Shown: in pieces, positions 34,594-46,500 of the stretch
How positions within the stretch are numbered: position 1 is the stretch's first letter
How the letters are laid out: each line of letters starts with the position of its first letter
Origin: Mytilus edulis
Taxonomy: Eukaryota > Mollusca > Bivalvia > Mytilida > Mytilidae
Reading direction: 5' to 3'
NCBI RefSeq assembly: GCF_963676685.1
Contig: NC_092356.1
Coordinates: 43,797,601 to 43,861,600, forward strand
DNA length: 64,000 bases
Position numbers and translations under genes: made by a program
Notes under the pieces: generated by a model
What the model saw: the letters and a program-made list of their open reading frames with translations, nothing else
What the model was told of the DNA's origin: nothing
The model's database searches: none

Positions 34594-37500
34594 GTAAGAA
34601 CAAATTTGATAAAACTGACCATAAAAAATAATCTAATGACATCTTGAGATCAGGAAATAGTCTTCAACAGTATGCTTCTAACACTAAGACTATTTGTAAT
34701 TAGTTACCTTGAAATGACTAATTAAGAATAACAAAAAATTAAAATTCTGTTAATTTATTGTTAAATTTTCTTTTTAGGACCACAGCATATCCATGGAGGT
34801 GTAACCATGCATGTTCCTCGTCATGATTCATTTCCAAGTGTTAGACATAAGAATAAAAGAAGCTATGGAAAGGCATGGTTTAAAGAGAAAGAATATGAAA
34901 ATAAAATCAACATAGAGAAGATAATGTCAAAAGGAATCAATTATAAAAATGTTAAAAGCTCTTCCACATTTGAGGGAAAGGATCAACCCTATCTTCATAT
35001 TGGTAAGCTTAATTAAAGATATCTGTAAACAAATTTGGTAAAGAGATTATGAATATAAGAAAAATAAAGTTTAGAGCAAGCTGTCATTATGAAAAGAAAT
35101 GTATTGGGAATTTAAGAGAAATATAGTTTAGTGGCACTGACATTACAGAAAGAAACTTTTTATAGTATATATAGTCGAACGCATAGATGAAATAAAAAGA
35201 AACCTCAACTAAATGAAACAGGTACATTGATATATGGATTATTCTCTGTAACCATGGTAACCATGGTAACTTTTTGAATAATGTGGTTTATTTTTTGATT
35301 TCATGTATTTGTGGCCACAATAAGCAAGTGATAAATAAATAAAGTATTCATGAACAAATAGAAAAGCACATATCTATGGTCTAGATAAGTGAAGTCAAAT
35401 TTGTTTAAAAAAAAATTTTAAAAAATGTACTGAGACTCGTCAAAGTAGTTGGCTTCACATTCTCAAGTCACTGCTGTCATATTCACAAATCTACCATGTC
35501 TGCAATGAAAAAAAAATCCTAAAATAAAATTCAAAAAAATGTTTAATTTATACTTAACATGCTTAACAAATATACGGAATGGTAAAGAAATAAATATTCA
35601 TTACTATTTTCAAAAGTTAATAGAAGATACAACAAATGTATGTCAGATCAGTGAGTGTAGCTCAACAGATTATTAGGCAATACATCTTTTACAGAGTTTA
35701 AATTTTATCAATTAATATGAGTGCAAAAACTTGTACATGTTCATATTGGATTTGTTTGGCTTTTTCTTGTCCTTTATTTTTTTTATTTTACTTGCAGGAT
35801 GATATTGTCACCATTTAAACTTAATGGCAAAATATTTTAAGAATTTAATATCCCCTTGCAAATTATGCTAGAATTTTCCACTTTACAATACACTGAACCT
35901 TGAATTTTAAGCTTATTGTATTAGCATAATATTAATACTTCTCTTTCTATATTATCAGATGGATGGGAAAATCAGTTAAAGAAATTTCAGAAACAGATTT
36001 CACATCAATCAGTAGCTAAGGAACCAGAACAAATAAATGGACAATTGAATGTAGAAGAAATACATGGAACGTTGCAAAATGTGGAAGGAATGCAGAAATC
36101 TTTTCCATCCACTGACATTAAGACTGTGAATATTAATAATAGTGCTAATGAACAGGTCAAACACATTATAGAATCAACATCAGCAACTTTACAGTCAATC
36201 ACAGACGCTTTAAAAGATCAAAAGCTTGGTAAAACTAGCCAAAGTTTTCATCATCATGTGAATTATAATGACTCTACCAGGACACCTGACATAGAATTTA
36301 GCTCGATTGAGGACCATTTAAATACAAATATTAGTGATAAAGTTAAAAATCAGAATAAGAGAAAATCACACGGAAAGGTCAGAACTTCTGTTCAAAAGTC
36401 AAGTACTTCTAGTCCTAAATTAAGAAATTTATCTGGAAGTTTAAAATCAGAAGCATTTCCAAGTAGTTCAAAATCAGAAACATTTTCAAGTTCTCGGAAA
36501 TCAGAAACAATATCAGGTAGTGGAAAATCAGAAATGTTGAGTCAGTGGAAGCCAGAAAATTTATCAGGAATAAATTTCAGTGAGAAAACTATCGGTGCGG
36601 TTGAGGATTTTACTAAAAGTATAGATGCTCCTTTTAAATCAGGTTCACATGTTATGGACAGTTCAAAAGATCCTTCCAAAATAGCAACAAAGAGTAAAAC
36701 AAGTAAAAAACATATTGAAAATATAGCAAAACAGAAGAAAGACTGGAGTCAGCATTTAGACATTAATAATAAAACTGTACAGGATATTGAAAGGAAAAAT
36801 GTGATCTTTAATATGGATTTTAGATTTTTCGTTGATGCATGTCTGTTTTCAGATCTGGTAAGAATAATGTTAGAATTGTAGCAATGTATTTATAGCTAGG
36901 AACATTTCACACTAAAGGAAAAATTCTAATGTGATGATGATGAATTCAACTTCAAAATAAACCTAGATGGCGAACATATATTTCTCATGTTTCTGGCAAG
37001 GACTCAGTTTCCATACAGATATTAAGAAAATAATATCAATGATGCTGTTTAAAAAAAAATCAAAGTTAAATTTGACAAACTCAATATTTATTGCAGTCAG
37101 TTTACATGAAATAAATGATTTTGGATTTTTTGGTGGAAACCATATTACATGACCATACATTGTATTACCAGAGTGGTTCATGACCTTGAAATCTATTATA
37201 CCACTACTAGCTTACTAAGAGATTTAAATTGTTATGTTTTTATCAATAATTTATATTGTAGGCTTCTCTTACATCAACTGATCAAGGTAGAATTGTTCCC
37301 CTTTGTTAGTTTTAATGGAAATCTTTGATATAGAAAGAATACCACTACATTGAATATGTTTCTTACCAATAATTTATATTGTAGGCTGACAAAGCATACT
37401 TTGCTTTGAGATTTAATAGACACAAACAGTTTAAGAAACCTGAATATGCCATCACGGATAACTCCATCTATTCTACTCTGCTTCAACATTATGCAGTAAT

Positions 37501-40500
37501 TGTAAGTACACAATTTTGGTACGATTTAATTAATAATCAGCAAACATTCAGATGAGTATTGACATTGTTTAAAAAAAAAATCTCTGAGGTTATGGTGGTT
37601 CTTAACACTACAGGGAGATAACTCTGTAAAATCAACTAAACGTTTTTATTACGGTGTATTGTTAAGGGAATATTGAGCTTCTCGATTATCAAAATAAGTG
37701 TTTGTCAAACTGCTATATAACCAGTGTAATTTTTCTGATAAAATGGTTGGTTTAAATTTTTTGAAATTTTTATATTTTTGTCAAAGGGTTAAAGTAAATA
37801 CTTTGTCAAAATTTTATGAAAATTAAACGAGCCAAATTAATTTAAGTTAAGGTGTTGGGTACCACCTTAAGTGATGTCAAAACAACAAAAGTGTAGTAAA
37901 GTTTAAAACTCTCATACTGGAACATTTCTAATCAAAGATTGTTTAAATCTAATCTTACCCACTCCTTGCATAGGTAGTAAATGTGAAATGGACTTAGGTC
38001 TTTTTCATACTTCATGGCATAAAAGATTGGTATATATATGATTTAAATCTCTCCTTGTTTTTGTATATAGATATAAGAAGATGTGGTATGAGTGTCAATG
38101 AGACAACTCTCCATCAAAGTCACAATCTTTTAAAATAAACCATTATAAGTCATAGTACGGTCTTGAGTACAGATCTGTGGCTCACACAGATCAGCAAGCT
38201 ATAAAGAGACCTGAAAAATGACTTGTGCAAAATCATTCAAATGGGACAACCTATGGTCTAATCAATCTATAAAAAACGAGAAACATTTAAAAACCACATC
38301 AACAATCACAACGACTGAACATCAGGTTTCTGAATATATATATGCAGTATAATTGATAGTGTAAATTATGCCAGGTAACCACACTTTAACTTTTATTTAT
38401 TTCAGGGGGATATAACAAAAATGGAAGAAATAATGGATTGTTTAAAAGAACAGCCTGATATCAAGCCATCATTACAGTGCTATTCAGCTTTTCTAAGCTA
38501 CCTTGGAAGACAGACACAAATGGATCTAGAAATGGGACAGGAAATACTAAATGAGATCAGTTCTCTGGTATGTACAGAAAACATTAAAAATTTAAGTACA
38601 TGGAGATCTGTTGATAACATTTAATATATCATGTAAATTATATATATTTTTTTTGTTTGTATTTTTAAGTGCTTAAAATGTCTCACTGTTAGTGTTGTTG
38701 TTTGACCTCTTCTCAGTTTCTGAATGATTCACTGGTAAAAATAAATATGAATAGGAAATTTTTACTACTTTTTTTGCTTCTATAAGGTTGTAGAAGTACT
38801 TGAAAATGTGAAATGAAATAAAGAAAAAAAATGTTGGACAGAGGGATGACAAAAAATTGTATTTGAATATTGTTTTTTTTTGCAGGGTTATGATGTAAAA
38901 AATATTTTCAATGAATGTGTGATGAGAAAAAATGAGAGGCAGATTATTTTAAATGTAAGTATATAATGAGTATAAGAATAAATATAGCGAGGTCTAATGA
39001 AAACAACTCATTCATTTTTGTCGAGCCTGCAACTTTTGTTGCAGAAAGCTCGACCTAGGGATAGTGATCGGCGGCAGTGTTAGCTAACTTCTTAAAAGCT
39101 TTATATTTAAGAAGGTGGAAGACCTGGATGCTTCATACTTTGTATATAGATGCCTCATGTTACAAAGTTTCCTTCAGTCACATGTCCAATGTCCTTGACC
39201 TCATTTTCATGGTTCAGTGACCACTTGAAAAAAAGTATAGATTTTTTATAATGTTGAATTCTCTCTTATTATAAGTAATAGGATAAATATATTTAGTATG
39301 TGCGTACCTTGCAAGGTTCTCATGCCTGTCAGACAAGTTTTCACTTGACCTCGACCTCATTTCATGGATCAGTGAACAAAGTTAAGTTTTAATGGTCAAG
39401 TCCATATCTCAGATACTATAAGCAATAGGGCTAATATATTCCGTGTAAGGAAGGACTGTAAGGTGTACATGTCCAACTGGCAGGTGTCATCTGACCTTGA
39501 CCTCATTTTCATGGTTCAGTGGTTATAGTTAAGTTTTTGTGTTTTGGTCTGTTTTTCTCATACTTTATGCAATAGGTGTACTATATTTGTTGTATTGAAT
39601 GATTGTAAGGTGTACATGTCTAGCGGGCAGATGTCATCTGACTTTGACCTCATTTTCATGGTTCAGTGATCAAAGATAAGATTTTGAGTTTTGGTCTTTT
39701 TATCTAATACTATATGCCATAGGTCAACTGTATTTGGTGTATGTAAATATTTTATGATCTATATGTCAGCCGCACAGGTTTTATTTGAACGTGACCTCAT
39801 TTTCATGGTTCATTGCACAGTGTTAAGTTTTTGTGTTTTGGTCTATTTTTCTTAAACTATAAGTAATAGGTCAGCTATATTTGTTGTATGGAAGCATTGT
39901 TAGCTGTACATGTCTACCATGGTTCATCTGATCTTGACCTCATTTTCATGGTTCATTGGTCTTTGTTCAGTGATATTGTTTGCTTTAAATTACTGGAGAA
40001 TAAAGGTTTTTCCCCCTGGAGAAGAATCCCAATTTGAAAAAAAAATGGCTTAGAATTATTCTCAAAGAGACAACTTTCATCCCAAACAGTGCAGTCTCAG
40101 TAGTAATTGTGCATGCATTCAAACTGCAAAACACTCATTTAAACATTTTTCATGCCTAAAATGACTACATGTGCAGATTTTAGGGTGTATTTATGTATCA
40201 TCACTAACAATAAGGGATCTTATTTCAAATGAGGGTTTACCTCTTGAAAAGGGATCTTCAAATTGAAGTTCCAAATTCATGGATTATTATTAATTTCCCA
40301 ATTTGATAAAAATGATGGTAGAGGTAGTTTTGAAAAAAAGCCAACAATATCACTGTTGTTTAGTTATCTTGGTTAATGTTAAGTTTATGTGACAGTTGTA
40401 ATAAAGCTTTATACTTGGGACTATCAACATAATATCAATGATTAGTAAAAGAAAGCCAGACATTTCAGTGTGTGCACTCTTGTGGTTATAAAAAAAGTTA

Positions 40501-43500
40501 TATTAAAGATAATGCTGATTTCAGTTTAATTTTGTTAGTCCTACTTTTTAAATGAAATCTTTTGAAAATGCACTTATATTCTCGATCCCTTTGGAGGATT
40601 ACTCTTTAAATTAACAAAATTTCTTTTAATTCCAAACATGTAATGAACTTTGCATTACAGTTTGCAACACTTAAAAAAAATGAGGAAAAGAATATGCACA
40701 ATTCTATTAGTTTTACTGAATGACGATTTCATCATTATAATAGATATTGAAAGGTTTTAAAAGGAAATAATTGTGTTTAGATGTGTTTTTAGTATGGTTG
40801 TCTCCCCTTGCAGTTAATGATTTCATTGTTATTATTTCTATACAAACATATTGTTTATATATTTATGTACTAATTTGCAAAAAAAAATGTATGTCTTTTC
40901 TATGAATCTATCTTCTTTCAGCAGATACTAAATTATTTTTTCCATACAATTATTTCATCATCAATAGATAATGACAGGTTTTAAAGGGAAATAATTGTGT
41001 TTAGATGTGTTTTTAGCTCACCTGTCCCGAAGGGACAAGTGAGCTTATGCTATCACTTGGCGTCCGTCGTCGTCCGTCGTCTGTCGTCGTCTGTCGTCTG
41101 TCGTCGTAAACTATTTCAAGAATCTTTTCCTCTGAAACTACTGGGCCAAATACTTTCAAACTTTAACTGAATGTTCCTTAGGGTATCTAATTTATAAATT
41201 GTATCTGAAGTTTTGATCTATCAACAAACATGGTCGCCATTGCTAAAAATAGAACATAGGGGTCAAATGCAGTTTTTGGCTTATAACTCAAAAACCAAAG
41301 CATTTAGAGCAAATCTGACTGGGGTAATATTGTTTATCAGGTCAAGATCTATCTGCCCTGAAATTTTCAGATGAATCAGACAATCCTTTGTTGGGTTGCT
41401 GCCCCTGAATTGGTAATTTTAAGGAAATTTTGCTGTTTTTGGTTATTATCTTGAATATTATTATAGATAGAGATAAACTGTAAACAGGAATAATGTTCAG
41501 CAAAGTAAGATTTACAAATAAGTCAACATGACGGAAATGGTCAGTTGACCCCTTTAGGAGTTATAGCCCTTTATAGTCAATTTTTAACCATTTTTCGTAA
41601 ATCTTAGTAATCTTTTACAAAAATCTTCTCCTCTGAAACTACTGGGCCAAATACTTCCAAACTTTAATTGAATGTTCCTTAGGGTATCTAGTTTGTAAAT
41701 TGTATCCGAAGTTATGATCTATCAACAAACATGGTCGCCATTGCTAAAAAAGAACATAGGGGTCAAATGCAGTTTTTGGCTTATAACTCAAAAACCAAAG
41801 CATTTAGAGCAAATCTGACATTGGGTAATATTGTTTATCAGGTCAAGATCTATCTGCCCTGAAATTTTCAGATGAATCAGACAACCTGTTGTTGGGTTGC
41901 TGCCCCTGAATTGGTAATTTTAAGGAAATTTTGCTGTTTTTGTTTATTATCTTGAATATTATTATAGATAGAGATAAACTGTAAACAGGAATAATGTTCA
42001 GCAAAGTAAGATTTACAAATAAGTCAACATGACGGAAATGGTCAGTTGACCCCTTTAGGAGTTATAGCCCTTTATAGTCAATTTTTAACCATTTTTCGTA
42101 AATCTTAGTAATCTTTTACAAAAATCTTCTCCTCTGAAACTACTGGGCCAAATACTTCCAAACTTTAACTGAATGTTCCTTAGGGTATCTAAATTGTAAA
42201 TTGTATCCGAAGTTATGATCTATCAACAAACATGGTCGCCATTGCTAAAAATAGAACATAGGGATCAAATGCAGTTTTTGGCTTATAACTCAAAAACCAA
42301 AGCATTTAGAGCAAATCTGACAGGGGTAATATTGTTTATCAGGTCAATTTCTATCTGCCCTGAAATTTTCAGATGAATCAGACAACCTGTTGTTGGGTTG
42401 CTGCCCCTGAATTGATAATTTTAAGGAAATTTTGCTGTTTTTGTTTATTATCTTGAATATAATTATAGATAGAAATAAACTGTAAACAGCAATAATGTTC
42501 AGCAAAGTAAGATCTTCAATTAAGTCAATTTGACCAAAATTGTCAATTGACCCCTTAAGGAGTTATTGCCCTTTAAAGACTTTTTTCACAATTTGTTCAT
42601 CATGTTGACTTACTTTAAAAAATCTTCTCCTTTGAAACTGCTGTATCAATTTCAGCCAAACTTAGGCTAAATGAGTTTCAGAGTATCTAGTATAAATTTT
42701 ATATTTTATTTCCTTGTATGTCAAGAAACATAGCTCCTATGGCTAAAATAGAACATAGGAGAAAATGATTATTTTTTTTGGCTTTTGAAGAAAATAGGAC
42801 GATCCAAAAAACATTTAAATAAATTGAAAAGCCAAAATAATCATTGATGAGAGATTTAAACAAAAGAATTAAGGTGAGCGATTCAGGCTCTTGAGAGCCT
42901 CTTGTTAGTATGGTTGTCTCCCCTTGCAGTTAATCATTTCATTGTTGTTATGGTAGCACAATACAAAGATATTATAACTCCAACTCCGAATTTTTAAAAT
43001 GCTTTAACTTTCTTAATAATGCTTGAAAATTTATAAAAGTGGTAGTTATGGATAGCTAACATATTACTCTTTCAAATAAATGCAATGTTAGTATGATGCA
43101 ACAATTATGTAACCAATTATAATGTTAACTGTGTCTAAAATATTTTTCCTCAAATTTCCACTTTCAATTGAAATTAGCTTCCTCATAGGTATTCCTAGAG
43201 GATTGATTTTATTATATGTTGTTCCTATGGCCATTATCTACAAAAGGGTGTCTCAGATTTCAGATAGAATGTATAGAACAAATTTTACACCTAATTAAAC
43301 ATTATCTTCTTTTATGTGGTTAGGATGTTCACACTAATTAGAGATTTATGAGAGAATGAAATATCTTAAGGACAATTTGAGACACCCTTTTGAAGCCCAT
43401 GATGTGTTGATTAAGATTTCGTTAAACTTTTCTGTATAGTTAAAGAGATGAAAGAGCTAAATTCCTTCAATTGAACTGACCGAGATTTTGCCACTAATTA

Positions 43501-46500
43501 CATAATAATTGATTACATAATGATTGCATGATAAAAATATTGCATTCATTTAAAAGTTTAATCTTTTATCTATCTATATATACCTCTTTTATTATTTTGT
43601 ATGCATTCATAAGAAAGTTACAGCATTTTAAAGGTTAGTGATTGGAAGTAAAAAAATCTTTGTATTGTGCTACCTTAATTCTATACAAACATAACATCAC
43701 ATTTTAGCTTAAAGTTAGTTGATAGATGATTTTATTTTAGTTGAGATATAATTTGAGCCACTTATACCTTTTTTATACTATGAAGCCATATCTTTCCAGG
43801 CTTTAAATCAGTTGATAGAGGACTTTGTACCAAATTCTCCAGAGGGACCACGACCGTATTCTGGACCTCTTCTCCAGCCTCTTAATGAACAAGTTGATTT
43901 ATCTCAGGCAAGTTTTAAAGTCTGCAATATAAAGTCATTATGTAGTGGCTTAGTCTAAAACAATTGTAACATGTAAATAGATGTACTGAATAAGTTGTTA
44001 TTTAGCCACATCTTTGCCTAAAATGATGGAGTTGTATATAACTTCAAAAATTTTCTTGTGAACAATCATTCTGTTATATGCAATGAGTGATAAGTCAGTG
44101 GTTGTTAAGTTTTCTGTGTTTTAGCTGTGAAATAGAAAAAAAATCACATTCAGTAATAAGAAATAATTTGTAAAATGAAGAATAAATTTATTTGTTTTGT
44201 TTGTACAAAAGTTATTATTTATACAAAAGTAAACAATTTCCTGCATATAAAATGAAAAATCTCCTGTATCATGAATTATTGATTCTTTTTTTCTGCAAAT
44301 TCTCTACAGAAGAAATATTTTACTTTAGATTAAGAATATTATGATTAGATAAAATATACTGACTCTCTATTTCTTTTATAGATGGAACATTGCATTTAAC
44401 ATGTTAAGATTTACATGATTTACATAACATTTTATGAAACCTTTTATTAATGCATAACAGCAAGAATAAAAAAAAAAGTCTTAAATACAGCAGGATAGTT
44501 ACTTATATAAAAAATTGATAATAGACTGAAAATATCATCTTTTCGGCATTGTATCCTTTAGACTTATATTTTTGGGTATAAGTTTGGATAAATTCAGGAA
44601 AGTGTCAAAATTTGAAATGAAAGATATACATGTAATTTTAGGTACAAGAAATGAACCCTTATCATGGTGTTGTCACACCTGAATATCTTCTTGAGCAGAC
44701 CAAAAAACAGATGGACCTTGAGAAAAATGATGTTATATATGTAAAAACGATAGAGAAGAAACGACCCTTGACAGAGATGGACATTGAAATGGTATGGTTG
44801 AACTTTTATGAAGCTACTTTTAAATCATTTTAAATTCCATTTGAAAATATCTAACGAAATCAATATTAATTTTATACATATAGAGAAAGTAAGTTATTCA
44901 GATTTCACGTTCGTCTGTTTCAGGTTAAATGTTTTGGTCAAGGTAGTTTTTGAGGAAGTTGAAGTCCAATCAAATTGAAACTTAGTACACATGTTCCCTA
45001 TGATATGATCTTTTTCATGCCAAATTAGAGTTTTTAACCGAATTTCATGGACCACTGAACATAGAAAATGATAGTGCCAGTGGGGCATCTGTGTACTATG
45101 GACTTATTCTTGTTTATTAACTGGCAATGTATAGTGCTGCATTAATGTAGGTTATATATTTATTGTGTAATGCTTTCATAATACAAAACCTATTTCAGAA
45201 AAATAAATTGGAAAAATTGAAAAAGAACTGGAGAAATATTTTACTGTGTGCTTTTGAAAAAGAAATAGAGCGGTTAGTTAAGTCCGAGAATGGTTAGTAT
45301 AGATGTTTGTTAGTAAAACTAGGTTTATATATTGAAAGGAATATTTGAATATTTTATTCAAACACCCTCTGAAGTGTAGGTTCATAAAATTCAAGGAAAC
45401 AAAATACATTTATGACTTATCTTTAAATTCACAGATTTACAATACCAACAGCAGCATATTTTGAATTTGGTTTTGGAAAAAAATAATCATCATGGACAGT
45501 TAAAAGCCTATGCTAAAAAAATCTTGAGGAAGGATGTTAGTTTGTTGGAAGGGGACAATAAAGGGCTGACCCGTGTTAAAAGAGAGCAATAAAATAAAGT
45601 CTTATAGATTTTGAAAAAGAGCAGGCTAATGCCACTATATGGCAGCAAAGTGGAAAGGGATTGATATAAGATGCTATAACTTGTTTCCCAATCCACTATA
45701 AATAAATATGTTTACCTAAACTAAAAAAAATCTGCACAATTTTTACATTCATGCAATTAGACTTATGTGTACTGTTGTCTTCATTTTTAGGGTATTTCAG
45801 AAATACAAATTTTAAAATTTCTTCCTAGAATTTCAATCCAAATGTTGAAATATACTGAATTATTATATGAAATATTTCTCCATGTGTTCTTTTATGGTTG
45901 TAATTTCAGGTAGCAGTGATGTTTGCGTTAGTCCATTTTTGAAGATGTTCAAACCAGAAGAATATGTTGACCTAATGATGACTGTGAGTTCCATATATTT
46001 TACACAGGGTCTTAACTTATTTTATAGAATTATTCATACTGATGTGAAATAATTGTCAATATGAATCAAAAGAAATTGGGGATAAGTCAATGAGACTTTT
46101 TCCATCAACTGAAAAAAAATTGCATCCGGAGATGGGAATGTGTCCTTCAACGTAGTGCACTGTTAATTGGTAATAAATATTTATTAATTATAAATCTGAT
46201 GCATACACATTCACATTGCAACACTAGAATTAAGGACTTTATTAAGTATGCAAAAAAAACATGAAGGTCAATACAAACATATTCTAACCTCACCTGGCAC
46301 AAAGAGCTCTATGTTACAGGCTGGAAAAAAATTGCATTTTGTAAAAAAAAAAAAAAAAATTTCTATGCAGCATTACAGAAATAATCATATTTTTGTATTT
46401 TTGTCTACTTTCGTGGGTACCAATTTTCATGTTTGAAGGAAAACTTACATATTAGTTGATATTTAATTTCGTAGTATCGCCAAAGCCTTCACACAAGTCT

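Noticed and set aside
37262..37286. 25-nt micro-exon before POLRMT exon 4
   Set aside because: It has an acceptor and a possible donor (CAAG|gtagaa), but 25 nt would break the phase between exons 3 and 4, which join perfectly without it.
39020..39054. tRNA or other structured RNA gene
   Set aside because: It is a long perfect hairpin, but has no cloverleaf or A/B box, and lies at the end of a repeat element.
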